Shown: one piece after another, positions 1 through 8,399 of the stretch
Numbering within the stretch: the first letter of the stretch is position 1
How the letters are laid out: the number at the start of each line of letters is the position of its first letter
NCBI GenBank assembly: GCA_020348885.1
Contig: CP070755.1
Span: 1,855,886-1,895,880, forward strand
DNA length: 39,995 nucleotides
DNA from: Candidatus Coatesiibacteriota bacterium
Lineage (GTDB): Bacteria; RBG-13-66-14; B26-G2; WVWN01; G020348885
Direction of reading: 5' to 3'
Program-made: the position numbers and the translations under genes
Notes under the pieces: generated by a model
The model's input: only the letters and a program-made list of their open reading frames with translations
What the model was told of the DNA's origin: nothing
Database searches by the model: none

Positions 1-291
1 CCGGGCCTTCGAGAAGATGGCCAGCGTGATAAGGAATTTGCAAGCGACCGGTTTAATTAATTCGCTGGCGACGCGGAAAAAACCGCCAGCTTCAGGAAGC
101 GGCGTTTAAAGGGCGAAATATAGAAACGCGACTTTAGTCGGGGTGAGTACGTATAGGGTGTAGCGTCCCCGGCTGAAGCCGGCACAGCCGGTCTTCGAAC
201 CGGGGTTCGACGCTCCGCCCATCAAGAACCGCCTGCTTCAACAGGCGGTATAAGGAATCGAGCCGGCCGTACGTGAAGGTACGGCCCTACG
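1..291. other. Hairpin-rich intergenic region, no clear gene
   Basis: No complete gene is visible here. Two perfect inverted repeats stand out: an 8-bp stem at 230-251 (ACCGCCTG / CAGGCGGT, 6-nt loop) and an 8-bp stem at 264-285 (GGCCGTAC / GTACGGCC, 6-nt loop). A longer imperfect inverted repeat lies around 153-213. None has a clear T-tract on either strand, so they look more like repeat-type or mRNA-stabilising hairpins downstream of alaS than classical terminators. Confidence 0.5.
2..109 (+). CDS. Possible C-terminal tail of an unknown protein (cut by window edge)
   Basis: One plus-strand frame is open from the left edge to a TAA at 107-109, giving about 35 residues. They include AFEKMASVIRNLQATG, which reads like a helical protein end, followed by a basic, Pro/Gly/Ser-rich tail. 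If real, the gene converges on alaS. The stretch is too short for any family call, and an open frame of this length can occur by chance in this base composition. Confidence is therefore low. Confidence 0.25.
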   Translation, partial: RAFEKMASVIRNLQATGLINSLATRKKPPASGSGV

Positions 292-2943
292 TTATTCCCC
301 CAGCATCTCCCGTATAATCTTCAGCGTCTCCTCCTCCAGCAACGCCTCGAAGTTACCCGCTTCCCGGGTGATGTTGAAGCCGCCCTGGGCGAAGTCGGGC
401 TTTCCGCCGCCGCCGCCGCCGAAGAGTTTCGAGACCGCGCCGGCCACGTTCCCGGCGTGGAAGCCGGTTTTGATGGCGCCGGGGCTGGCGCCGGTATAGA
501 AGACCACCTTGTCGCCGGCCTCGGTCGCGATTAGGATGAAGACCGGGTCGTTGTTCGCTATGAAGTTGCCGGCGGTGTCCTTTATCGCGTCGGCCGAGAC
601 GTTGAACTGATACTCCACCAGCACGTCCACGCCGGTTACCTTCGTCGAGTAGTCGGCGAACTGGCGTAGGCGGGCGCCCTCGTCGCGGGTTTGGGCCGAC
701 TTCAATTCCTTGGTCAGCCGTTTGTTCTCCTCGATGTATCGCTCGATGCGGTCCGTCAGGTTCTCCCAGCCGGTCTTGATGGCCCGCGCCGCGTCATCGA
801 GGGTTTCACGCATACGCTGGGCGTACGCGACGGCCGCTTCTCCCGCGACGGCTTCGACGCGCCGCACCCCCGCCGAGAGCGCCTCCTCCCGGACGATGTA
901 GAACGGTCCGGCGTCGCCGGTACGTTCCAAGTGGGTCCCTCCGCATAACTCGGTACTCAACGCGCCCTCTTCCCGGCCGATGAAGACGACCCGAACCCGG
1001 TCGCCGTACTTCTCGCCGAAGAGGGCCGTGGCGCCGGCGGCGGTCGCCTCGTCCATGTCCATGTCGCACCAACTAATCTCGAAGTTCTCCATTATCAACT
1101 CGTTCACCCGGCGCTCCACCGCCCGGACCTCCTCCGGCTCCAGGGCGCGGTCGCTGGCGTAGTCGAAGCGCAGGTATTCGGCGCCGACGAACGAGCCGCT
1201 CTGGGTCGCCTGTGTACCGAGCAGCTCCCGGAGTGCCGTGTGGAGTCGGTGGGTCGTAGTCTGGTGCCGCTCGACGCCTTTGCGGAGGTGCGGGTCCACG
1301 GCCGCGTTGACTTCGTCGCCTACGTGCAGGTCGCCGGCGGTCTGGGTACCATAGTGGAGATATACGTCGGCCTGGTTCTTGCCCGTCTCGGCGACGTCGA
1401 AGGTAGAGTCGTCCGAACGGAACAAACCCGAGTCCCCCACCTGGCCGCCGGCCTCGGCGTAGAAAGGCGTGCGGTCGAGGACGACGATGCCAGCGCGGCC
1501 CTCGGTCAGCGTTTCGACGCGACCTTCGTCGGTAATTATCGCCAGAACCGTGCTCTCGGCCGTCAGTGCGTCGTAGCCGACGAACTTGGTGGCTGGCACG
1601 TCCGTGAGACCCTCGAGCAGGGGGAAGTCGACGGTGAACGCCGACGCCTTCTTGGAGCGGTGGCGCTGCTCGGCAAGGGCCGCGTCGAAGCCCTCCCGGT
1701 CGGTCGCGATACCCTCCCACTCGGCGACCTCGGCTGTAACCTCAGGCGGCAAGCCGTACGTGTCGTAGAGGGTGAACATCTCTGACCCGGATAAGGTATC
1801 GCCGGCGGACATCCCGGCCAGGATACTCTGAAGCCGGTCCATACCGCGGGTTAAGGTTCGTAGATACTTTTTCTCCTCGTCCTCTATGGTCGTCCGCAGG
1901 TATTTCTCGCGCCTTTTTAACTCGGGGTACGCGCCGATCATACCCTTGACGATTGGCTCGACTAAATGGTGGAGTAACGGCTCGTCCACGCCCAGCAGGT
2001 ACGCGTGGAGGAGAGCGCCCCTTAGTAGTTTACGGACGACGTAACCGCGGCCCTCGTTCGACGGGAGTATGTTCTCGACCAGCGTGAAGACGAGGGCCCG
2101 GGAGTGGTCCGCAACGATGTTCATCGAGCTGGTCGTTCGGTCGCTCTCTTTATACGCCTTCCCGATTAACTCCTCCGCCCGGGCGATAACCGGCGCGAAG
2201 ATGTCGGTTTCGAAGTTGCTTGAGACGCCCTGGGTCACGACGGCGAAGCGTTCAAGGCCGGCGCCGGTGTCGATTCCTCTATTGGCCAGCGGCGGCCGGG
2301 AGGCGTCTGGTTGCTGGTCGAACTGGGGGAAGACTACGTTGTATAGTTCGAGCCAGCGGTCGCAGTCGCAGTTGAGGTGGCAGTCGGCCCGGCCGCAGGC
2401 GTGTTCTTCGCCCAGATGATAGTGTATCTCCGAAGACGGGCCGCAGGCGCCCACGCCGCCGGCGGGGCCCCAGAAGTTGTCTTCGTCGTAGCGGGCAAGA
2501 TGTCCTTCGTCCAGCCCGACCTCCTTCAACCATATGTTGTACGCTTCGTCATCCCCGACGTGGACTGTGGCGTAAAGCCGGTTCGGGTCAAGCCCCATCA
2601 AATCGACGCAGAACTCCCAGTCCCATACGATACCTTCGCGTTTGAAGTAGTCGCCGAAGCTGAAGTTGCCGAGCATTTCGAAGAAGGTGTGGTGCCGAAC
2701 GGTATGACCGACCTGCTCAATGTCCGAGTCTTTTCCGCCGGCGCGGAGGCATTTCTGGCAGGACGCGGCCCGGCGGTTCGGCGGTTCCACGGTCCCCGCG
2801 AAGAAAGGTTTGAATTGGACCATCCCGGCGACGGTGAACAGAAGCGTCGGGTCGTCGGGGACCAGCGGTGCCGAGGTGTATATCTTATGGTCCTTCTTCT
2901 TGTAGAACTCGAGGAACTTGCGGCGTATCTCGTCGGTCTTCAT
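292..2943 (-). CDS. alaS: Alanine--tRNA ligase
   Basis: AlaRS charges tRNA-Ala with alanine in the cytoplasm and edits mischarged Ser/Gly. The 883-residue product has the expected order: class II catalytic core with FFEMLGNFSFGDYF, a Cys cluster near residues 181-192 (ACGRADCHLNCDCDRW), the editing domain with CGGTH near 666, and a C-Ala domain with a GGGGGGKPDFAQGG stretch. An oddity: the usual HxxxH of the editing domain reads H-QTTTH here, so the first His is displaced by one and Gln takes its place. The start at 2943 (MKTDEIRRKF) is preceded by AAAGGAC. A frame extension to 3045 was rejected because its TTG is the -35 box of the promoter. The gene is monocistronic and divergent from the ubiA operon. 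Identification is very secure. Confidence 0.97.
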   Translation of the reverse strand: MKTDEIRRKFLEFYKKKDHKIYTSAPLVPDDPTLLFTVAGMVQFKPFFAGTVEPPNRRAASCQKCLRAGGKDSDIEQVGHTVRHHTFFEMLGNFSFGDYFKREGIVWDWEFCVDLMGLDPNRLYATVHVGDDEAYNIWLKEVGLDEGHLARYDEDNFWGPAGGVGACGPSSEIHYHLGEEHACGRADCHLNCDCDRWLELYNVVFPQFDQQPDASRPPLANRGIDTGAGLERFAVVTQGVSSNFETDIFAPVIARAEELIGKAYKESDRTTSSMNIVADHSRALVFTLVENILPSNEGRGYVVRKLLRGALLHAYLLGVDEPLLHHLVEPIVKGMIGAYPELKRREKYLRTTIEDEEKKYLRTLTRGMDRLQSILAGMSAGDTLSGSEMFTLYDTYGLPPEVTAEVAEWEGIATDREGFDAALAEQRHRSKKASAFTVDFPLLEGLTDVPATKFVGYDALTAESTVLAIITDEGRVETLTEGRAGIVVLDRTPFYAEAGGQVGDSGLFRSDDSTFDVAETGKNQADVYLHYGTQTAGDLHVGDEVNAAVDPHLRKGVERHQTTTHRLHTALRELLGTQATQSGSFVGAEYLRFDYASDRALEPEEVRAVERRVNELIMENFEISWCDMDMDEATAAGATALFGEKYGDRVRVVFIGREEGALSTELCGGTHLERTGDAGPFYIVREEALSAGVRRVEAVAGEAAVAYAQRMRETLDDAARAIKTGWENLTDRIERYIEENKRLTKELKSAQTRDEGARLRQFADYSTKVTGVDVLVEYQFNVSADAIKDTAGNFIANNDPVFILIATEAGDKVVFYTGASPGAIKTGFHAGNVAGAVSKLFGGGGGGKPDFAQGGFNITREAGNFEALLEEETLKIIREMLGE

Positions 2944-2950
2944 AAACGGG

Positions 2951-2984
2951 CGTCCTTTATAACATAAAGCCCCTGACGGGGACG
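2951..2984 (-). promoter_or_regulatory. Structured alaS leader that could hide the ribosome binding site
   Basis: Just upstream of alaS the leader can form two adjacent hairpins, 2955-2960 with 2964-2969 (6 bp) and 2970-2973 with 2978-2981 (4 bp). They can be closed by a 4-bp helix, 2951-2954 with 2981-2984, which competes for one base at 2981. This three-way junction would bury the AAAGGAC ribosome binding site. The pairing is seen by eye; a regulatory role is inference. Confidence 0.35.
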
Positions 2985-3016
2985 TTCGTTCTCGTCGTTT
3001 TATACGTGCGCCTCGT

Positions 3017-3045
3017 ATTATACGGAAAGACGGCGGTAATTTCAA
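3017..3045 (-). promoter_or_regulatory. Sigma70-like promoter of alaS
   Basis: On the minus strand, TTGAAA (3045-3040), a 17-bp spacer and a perfect TATAAT (3022-3017) are present. The predicted transcript start is near 3010, which gives a leader of about 67 nt before the start at 2943. Confidence 0.75.
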
Positions 3046-3143
3046 ACGGAAAGGGGATTCGGAGTGGATAATAAAACTTAGGTACGGAGTATATTAACGG
3101 GTTTATACGCCGGAAGGTATTGAAAACACGCATATTTCTGTTA

Positions 3144-3172
3144 TTGACTGTAATCCGCGCCGGTGGTATATT
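3144..3172 (+). promoter_or_regulatory. Sigma70-like promoter of the ubiA operon (near-leaderless)
   Basis: TTGACT (3144-3149), a 17-bp spacer and TATATT (3167-3172) lie directly upstream of the ATG at 3182. Only 9 nt separate the -10 box from the start codon and there is no Shine-Dalgarno site. The transcript should therefore start within a few bases of the ATG. Confidence 0.75.
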
Positions 3173-3181
3173 TCCCGACCT

Positions 3182-4057
3182 ATGGGCGCCGAAAAACGTT
3201 CGCCGGCGGACGTAATTTACGGCTTGATCGGGTTGATACGGCCGGTGAACCTGTTGCTTCTGTTTGCGATGGTCTTGCTGGGGGCGTACCTTTCGACAGG
3301 TGAGTGGTACGTCGAGAAGTACGTTCTGGCCGGGTTAGCCTTTTGCCTTATGGCGGCAGGCGGATACGCCGCTAATGACGTAGCCGACCTGGCGACCGAC
3401 AGGATAAACAAACCCAGGCGCCCGCTTTCGTCCGGCGCGATAGCGGCTCGGGAAGCGGTTGCCCTGGGCGCAGTTTTGTTCACGGCCGGGCTAGTCGCGG
3501 CGGCTATTTTGGGGGTAAGGACCGGCGCCGCCGGCCTTTTGTATGGCGCACTTTACCTTTTCTATAATTGGGTCGTTAAGGGCAAGGGAATACTCGCGAA
3601 CGCTACCAGCGCTACCTTTTTTATCATGGCGTTAGTTTTCGGTTGGACCGCGGGCGCCGGCGCTTTGTCCCGTGTTGTTTTTCCGGTCGCGATCTTCTGG
3701 TTGTACGTGGCCGCTAGGGAGATATATAAAGACGCCGGTGATCTCTTTGGCGATAAGATAACCGGGCGGAACACCCTACCGGTGGTGTTGGGGGCGGGCG
3801 CGGCGTGTAACGTCGCGGCGGTATTGTTGGGGGCATTTATACTTTTAACGCCGTTGCCGTATTTATGTGGGCTATATTCCGGCGTTTACCTCGCGTTTAT
3901 CGTACCGGTGGACGCGCTCATAATCTACTTGGCGGTCCAGAACTTGAGGAAATTCGAAGAGCACCGGGTTATATTTACGTATAAGTTTATGAAAGCGTTA
4001 TTGTTTTTAGCGGCGGTCGGCATATATTGGGGCGCCGCCGATAGAACGGTTGTTTAA
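3182..4057 (+). CDS. UbiA-family prenyltransferase, digeranylgeranylglyceryl phosphate synthase-like
   Basis: This is a 291-residue, highly hydrophobic integral membrane prenyltransferase with about eight to nine membrane segments. The first Asp-rich motif, NDVADLATDRINKPRRPL, lies near residues 64-81. The second, REIYKDAGDLFGD, lies near 178-190. The REIxKDxxDxxGD form is typical of archaeal DGGGP synthases, which add the second geranylgeranyl chain to make the ether lipid core; quinone or haem prenyltransferases are alternatives. It is the first gene of an operon and overlaps the geranylgeranyl reductase gene by 8 nt, which supports isoprenoid lipid or quinone tail chemistry. There is no ribosome binding site, consistent with the near-leaderless promoter. 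The family is secure; the exact substrate is inferred. Confidence 0.9.
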   Translation: MGAEKRSPADVIYGLIGLIRPVNLLLLFAMVLLGAYLSTGEWYVEKYVLAGLAFCLMAAGGYAANDVADLATDRINKPRRPLSSGAIAAREAVALGAVLFTAGLVAAAILGVRTGAAGLLYGALYLFYNWVVKGKGILANATSATFFIMALVFGWTAGAGALSRVVFPVAIFWLYVAAREIYKDAGDLFGDKITGRNTLPVVLGAGAACNVAAVLLGAFILLTPLPYLCGLYSGVYLAFIVPVDALIIYLAVQNLRKFEEHRVIFTYKFMKALLFLAAVGIYWGAADRTVV

Positions 4058-5291
4058 CGTAGGTGTAACGCTTAGCGTGGAAGCGCCACTAAATAGGCTC
4101 GTTCCGAAAGACAGCTACGACGTTGTCGTAGTCGGCGGGGGCCCCGCCGGTTCTATCGCCGCTAAGACGTGCGCCGAAGCCGGGCTAACGGTCTTATTGG
4201 CGGAAAAACGCCCGGACCTGGGCGTGCCTAACAGATGCGCCGAGGGCATACCCCGGGAACAGATGGAGCAGTTTGTTAAGCCCAAAGATTCGTGGATCGC
4301 GTCCGTCGTAAACGCCGGTTACGCTATCTCGCCGGGCGGTTACGTAGCTGGTCAGGTATTCGAAAACGCCGGATACGTACTCGAACGCAAGGTGTTCGAT
4401 CGGGATTTGTTCGCGGCGGCTGGCGAAGCGGGCGCCGACATTTTCCCGAAGACCGAAGCCGTTGAATTAATCATGGACGGCGAGGCGGCGTCGGCGGTGA
4501 GGTTCACGTTACGCGATAGGAACGTTAAGGCGGTAAAGACCCTAGCCGTAATAGGCGCCGACGGCGTCGAATCCGTGATAGGGAAGTCGGCGGGGTTGAC
4601 TACGGCAATACCGCCAAAGGAGACCCATTCGTGCGCACAATACCTGATGACAGGGGTTGAACTTGAGCGCGACGATTGTTTGTACTTTTACGTCGGGCGG
4701 GATATTGCCCCCGGCGGGTACGCGTGGGCTTTCCCGAAGGGCGGCGGCCTATATAACGTAGGACTGGGTGTTTGCCCGGATTCGGCGGGCGGGAGGAACG
4801 CGTTCGGTTGTTTGAACGCGTTCGTCGGCGAAAGATTTCCAGGGGCGAAAGCGGTTGAGATCCATATGGGGCTCGTGCCCGCGTCTGGGAGCCTGAAGAG
4901 GTTTACGAGGGGAAACGTGGCGCTGGTCGGCGACGCGGCGCGGCATTCGGACCCGTTTTCGGGTGCGGGGTTGATTCATGCGATGTATTCTGGTAAGATG
5001 GCCGCCGAATCGGTCGTTTCGGCCGTTACTGACGGCGGGGATATAGTCGAAAGCTTCGTCGAGAATTACAAAAAGCCGTGGGAGAAGGGTATAGGGAAAA
5101 AGCTGAAGCAGTTTTATAAGGTCAGGAATATGTTCCTTGATATTACAGACGGAGAATTGGATACTATTATCCGGCGGCTCGGCGAAGTTGTAGGGGAGAA
5201 GAGGATCGGCGTATCGGACATAATCCCGACGCTTTTAAAGGTATTAATGTCGACTCCCAGCCTGATACCTAAAACGCGGCACCTTCTGTAA
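4050..5291 (+). CDS. Geranylgeranyl reductase family protein (FAD-dependent)
   Basis: This flavoprotein family saturates the double bonds of geranylgeranyl chains in archaeal ether lipids, quinones or chlorophyll. The protein has a Rossmann FAD motif (VVVGGGPAGS, about residues 27-35), a Cys-containing NRCAEG segment typical of the archaeal branch, a PGGYAWAFPKG substrate-pocket motif near 220 (family form PxxYxWxFP), and a second FAD motif, GDAARHSDPFSGAG, near 294. At about 413 residues the length is normal. The open frame begins at TTG 4050, overlapping ubiA by 8 nt; GTG 4077 is an alternative start that leaves the FAD motif nearer the N-terminus. Co-transcription with the UbiA enzyme suggests the two act on the same isoprenoid product. 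The family call is strong; the natural substrate is unknown. Confidence 0.9.
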   Translation: MFNVGVTLSVEAPLNRLVPKDSYDVVVVGGGPAGSIAAKTCAEAGLTVLLAEKRPDLGVPNRCAEGIPREQMEQFVKPKDSWIASVVNAGYAISPGGYVAGQVFENAGYVLERKVFDRDLFAAAGEAGADIFPKTEAVELIMDGEAASAVRFTLRDRNVKAVKTLAVIGADGVESVIGKSAGLTTAIPPKETHSCAQYLMTGVELERDDCLYFYVGRDIAPGGYAWAFPKGGGLYNVGLGVCPDSAGGRNAFGCLNAFVGERFPGAKAVEIHMGLVPASGSLKRFTRGNVALVGDAARHSDPFSGAGLIHAMYSGKMAAESVVSAVTDGGDIVESFVENYKKPWEKGIGKKLKQFYKVRNMFLDITDGELDTIIRRLGEVVGEKRIGVSDIIPTLLKVLMSTPSLIPKTRHLL

Positions 5292-5303
5292 AAGGGGTCG
5301 GAT

Positions 5304-5996
5304 ATGGAGATGATAGTAAAAATAGGACGGTTTGCGGCGCGGTTCGTTACGCTGGCGATTGTCGTATGCGCGTTACCGTCAACCGTCGAGGCGAAGTTCG
5401 TGTTGGGTCCGAACGATCGTATAAACATATCCGTGTTATCGCGGTCGCCCGAGGGCTTGGCCATTCCCGATCCGGCCGTTTCCGGCGATTATATTATCGA
5501 CCCCGATGGTAATATAACGCTGCATTATATCGGCGAGATGCATATCGCCGGTTTATCGCCGGGGGAAGCGATAGATTTACTCAAGGAACGGTTTAGCGAG
5601 TATTATATAAACCCGGACGTGAACGTGCGAGTGGTACAGATAGCATCTAGACGTGTAGTCGTTCTGGGCGAAGTGTACCGCGTTGGGGTTTATGACATAC
5701 CTACCGACGAAACCGCGTTAGGCGTTTTGGCGATGGCTGGCGGACCGCGAGGTAGCGCGTTGTTATGGAACGTTAAGGTAATTCGCGGTGGCCTTGACGA
5801 TCCTCAAGTTTTAACATGTAACTTGGATAAGGCTTTAAAAAAAGGCGATTACGCCGAGAACATCCAGTTAATGCCGGGTGATATAGTTTACGTACCGCGG
5901 ACTTTACTGGCCAGAGCTAACGACGTTATCAGTAAAATTACGCCTACTATGGGTTTGATAATCAGGTCCCAGGACGTAGGCGATACGTTTAAGTAG
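5304..5996 (+). CDS. Polysaccharide export protein, Wza/OtnA-like (Poly_export + SLBB)
   Basis: This is a 230-residue periplasmic or outer-membrane component for exporting capsule or exopolysaccharide. A signal peptide spans roughly residues 1-31 with cleavage after VEA, and there is no convincing lipobox. Residues about 33-115 form a Poly_export domain (LGPNDRINISV, DYIIDPDGNITLHYIG). An SLBB domain follows (VVVLGEVYRVGVYDIP, then MPGDIVYVP). It is shorter than E. coli Wza and has one clear SLBB repeat, as in many GumB-type proteins. The start at 5304 follows AAAAGGGG. The gene lies 12 nt after the reductase gene and 37 nt before the copolymerase gene, with which it should work. Confidence 0.92.
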   Translation: MEMIVKIGRFAARFVTLAIVVCALPSTVEAKFVLGPNDRINISVLSRSPEGLAIPDPAVSGDYIIDPDGNITLHYIGEMHIAGLSPGEAIDLLKERFSEYYINPDVNVRVVQIASRRVVVLGEVYRVGVYDIPTDETALGVLAMAGGPRGSALLWNVKVIRGGLDDPQVLTCNLDKALKKGDYAENIQLMPGDIVYVPRTLLARANDVISKITPTMGLIIRSQDVGDTFK

Positions 5997-6007
5997 TCGA
6001 GGAGCCG

Positions 6008-6023
6008 GGGGAACATGGTCCCC
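6008..6023 (+). other. Small intercistronic hairpin before the Wzz-like gene
   Basis: GGGGA (6008-6012) pairs with TCCCC (6019-6023) across a 6-nt loop, just upstream of the GGAG ribosome binding site of the gene starting at 6034. It has no T-tract. It might protect or balance the wza/wzz messages, but that is inference. Confidence 0.3.
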
Positions 6024-6033
6024 TGGAGTTAAC

Positions 6034-7638
6034 ATGAAAATAACGGTAGTAGATTACGTGAAGGTCATTTGGAAGTATAAATGGCTTATCGCGTTTTGCT
6101 TCTTATTCGCCGCTGTTCTGGGCTTCGGCGTCAGCCTTCTCATGGAACCGGAATACAGCTCCAGCGTGGTTATTGTCCTACAGGAGGAGACGGCGAAGAA
6201 GGGTTTATCCACGGATTTCCTTGCGGGCGGTATCCTTGGGTTGGAAACGAAAACCGGGACCGAAATAGCGATTATCGAGTCCGACGCGTGCCTCGGAAAA
6301 GTCGTAAACGACTTGCAATTGTTCATCGACAGAAGCGATATACCGAGGGACGAGACCGGGCACCAAATTATAGGCGATATTTACTTGAACGAAACTATCG
6401 CTTACGATACATACAAGGTCGAGTTCGTCGACGGCGCGGGTAACTACCGGGTAAGTACAGAGGGGGGCAGGTACGTCGGCTCCGGTTCGTGCGGCGATTG
6501 GTTCCGCGGCGGCGGCATGGGTTTCTTATTGTCGCCCATAGAGACGCCCCGGAAGGGGACGGATTTCGAGATAAAGGTCGACGACCCCGTAGCTTACGTG
6601 CCGTTCTATGCCACGAAGAAAATGAAAATCTCTATTGAGAGCGACGATATTTTAATAATCCAATGCCATTACGACGACGCCGTAAAAACCAAGCAAATAG
6701 CCGAGCGTATTGTCGCGGAATATCTGTATCAAAAACAGGAATACGGGCGTAGCGTTTCCAAAGAGATATCGCAACTGATTAAGCGCCGTATGAACTACAT
6801 TCTCCGCGAGAGAAACAAGGCCGAGAACGAGTTAATGCGCCATCAGCAAGAAGAGGGCGTTATCTTTACGGAAGATATGGTGCCCATTATCGAACCGATA
6901 AGCGCTCTAAAAAACGAAGCAACTTTAGCTGAAGTACAGAGGGAAACGCTCCGTTTGTATATGAGAGAATTAGAGGGTAAAGGCGATACCGACGTTTCGT
7001 ATATTGATTCGATGACTATGGCCGGTGTAATAACCGGCGATTCGAGTCTAATAGACCTTCAGCGTAATATATACGAAGCGGAGACAACGTTAACCGGTTT
7101 GCGTTCCACTTATACTAATAAACACCCTATGGTAACCGAGCAAGAAGAAAAGGTCCGTTTATTAAAATCTGAACTGTTGAATAGGACACACGATTCGCTG
7201 AGGGAAGCTATCGCCGGTGTCAATAAACGAGTTACTCTTTTGGAGGATAAGTACAACGTCTATTACCAGGATTTACCGCCGAAACAGATGGAAGCGGCCA
7301 GATTGTCGAGGGAGATTTACGAAGCGGACACGATTTATAACACTCTTGCGGCCGAGTATGAACAACATAAGGTCGAGGAAGCGAAGGAGGATAGCAAAAA
7401 AAGGTATATCAGGGTAATAACTGAACCTACGATTCCGAAGAGGCCGGATAAACCGAGGAAGAAGATGAACGCGTTGGTTTCGGGTGTTTTCGGCGGGTTC
7501 TTCGGGGTGGTCTTCGCGTTTATCCTTCATATGTTCGATTTTACGCCCGTATTATCGAAGATACCGGGTTACGACAAAATAAAGTCCATATTGGACCTCA
7601 GGAAGGGTATATTTAAAAGATGGAAGACGCGGGCGTAA
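6034..7638 (+). CDS. Wzz/GumC-like polysaccharide co-polymerase
   Basis: This inner-membrane protein sets chain length and links synthesis to export of surface polysaccharide. It has 534 residues, with a first membrane segment at about 16-38, a large periplasmic part rich in coiled coil, and a second segment at about 478-501. The second segment is preceded by the Pro-rich signature PKRPDKPRKK of this family. No Walker motifs or Tyr-rich tail follow, so the BY-kinase domain found in Wzc is absent and any kinase would be encoded elsewhere. GGAG is positioned before the ATG. The gene follows the Wza-like gene and overlaps the next gene by 19 nt. Confidence 0.92.
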   Translation: MKITVVDYVKVIWKYKWLIAFCFLFAAVLGFGVSLLMEPEYSSSVVIVLQEETAKKGLSTDFLAGGILGLETKTGTEIAIIESDACLGKVVNDLQLFIDRSDIPRDETGHQIIGDIYLNETIAYDTYKVEFVDGAGNYRVSTEGGRYVGSGSCGDWFRGGGMGFLLSPIETPRKGTDFEIKVDDPVAYVPFYATKKMKISIESDDILIIQCHYDDAVKTKQIAERIVAEYLYQKQEYGRSVSKEISQLIKRRMNYILRERNKAENELMRHQQEEGVIFTEDMVPIIEPISALKNEATLAEVQRETLRLYMRELEGKGDTDVSYIDSMTMAGVITGDSSLIDLQRNIYEAETTLTGLRSTYTNKHPMVTEQEEKVRLLKSELLNRTHDSLREAIAGVNKRVTLLEDKYNVYYQDLPPKQMEAARLSREIYEADTIYNTLAAEYEQHKVEEAKEDSKKRYIRVITEPTIPKRPDKPRKKMNALVSGVFGGFFGVVFAFILHMFDFTPVLSKIPGYDKIKSILDLRKGIFKRWKTRA

Positions 7639-8330
7639 TCCGTGAGCTTGCGGACCTAGACGAGCGGGAAAAAAACCTCCGTACCCGCGCCGAGGAAGTC
7701 CCGCTGTTAATCGAAGAAAGCCGGAAAAGGACGGAAAAGGCGGAAGAAGGAATAGCGAAGGTAAGGGACGAAGCCGAAGAACAGAAGAGGACTATAAGGA
7801 CGTTGGAGTTGGAAATCCAGGAGATGAACGATAAACTGGAAAAGTATTCCAAGCAGTTGATGGACGTTAAAACGAATAAAGAGTTCCAGAGTTTACAGAA
7901 GGAGATGGCCGACGTAGAAGGGGCTATTACCGAAAGAGAAGACCAGCTCTTAGAGACGATGGATCGATTGGAAGAATACTCCCGTACGGCGGAGAACGCC
8001 GAGGCGGAAACGAAAGGAGCCCGGGAGGAAGAGGAAAACAACCTCAGGGAGTTGGAAACGGAACTAAAGGATACCGAGATACAGTTAATAGAAGTATCCG
8101 AAAAAAGGAAAAGGGCGATTGAAAAACTTTCGCCCCAGTTACGCGACGAATATGAAAAGGTAAAATCGCATTACCCCGGCGACGCGATAGTAGCCGTGTC
8201 CGGTGGCGTTTGTACTGGGTGTTACGTTAACATACCGCCTAATGTAGTCGGCGAATTGCACGCGGGGGGTAGTATAATCCGTTGTGAGCAATGCGGTAGG
8301 TTTCTATATTTCAATAACGAATACGAATAA
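7620..8330 (+). CDS. Coiled-coil protein with C4 zinc ribbon (DUF164/CT398 type)
   Basis: The 236-residue cytoplasmic protein has a long charged coiled coil over residues about 10-180 and a C-terminal zinc ribbon with Cys pairs CTGC (near 198) and CEQC (near 222). This architecture is the widespread bacterial DUF164/CT398-like family, proposed to bind nucleic acid or protein partners; its function is not settled. The start at 7620 lies inside the end of the wzz-like gene (19-nt overlap), which suggests translational coupling. Its link to polysaccharide export is positional only. It is probably the last gene of the 3182-8330 operon. Confidence 0.85.
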   Translation: MEDAGVIRELADLDEREKNLRTRAEEVPLLIEESRKRTEKAEEGIAKVRDEAEEQKRTIRTLELEIQEMNDKLEKYSKQLMDVKTNKEFQSLQKEMADVEGAITEREDQLLETMDRLEEYSRTAENAEAETKGAREEEENNLRELETELKDTEIQLIEVSEKRKRAIEKLSPQLRDEYEKVKSHYPGDAIVAVSGGVCTGCYVNIPPNVVGELHAGGSIIRCEQCGRFLYFNNEYE

Positions 8331-8382
8331 CGCCATCGTTGTGGGTCGTCCGCCGCGGCTGTAGTCGGTCGCGGGTTTTCTT

Positions 8383-8391
8383 TGCTATATA
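8383..8391 (+). promoter_or_regulatory. Possible extended -10 promoter for the radical SAM gene
   Basis: TGCTATATA is an extended -10 element (TGn plus TATATA). It ends 8 nt before the ATG at 8400, and no good -35 box is visible. The short distance matches the near-leaderless promoters seen elsewhere in the window. Confidence 0.35.
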
Positions 8392-8399
8392 TTGCCGGG

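Noticed and set aside
165-225. tRNA-like sequence with GGTTCGA
   Set aside because: No 7-bp acceptor stem, anticodon arm or consistent T-stem could be formed; it is a GC-rich inverted repeat.
2944-3045. 34-residue N-terminal extension of AlaRS
   Set aside because: Its TTG start is the TTGAAA of a clear -35 box, the family start fits MKTDEIRRKF, and a ribosome binding site precedes 2943.
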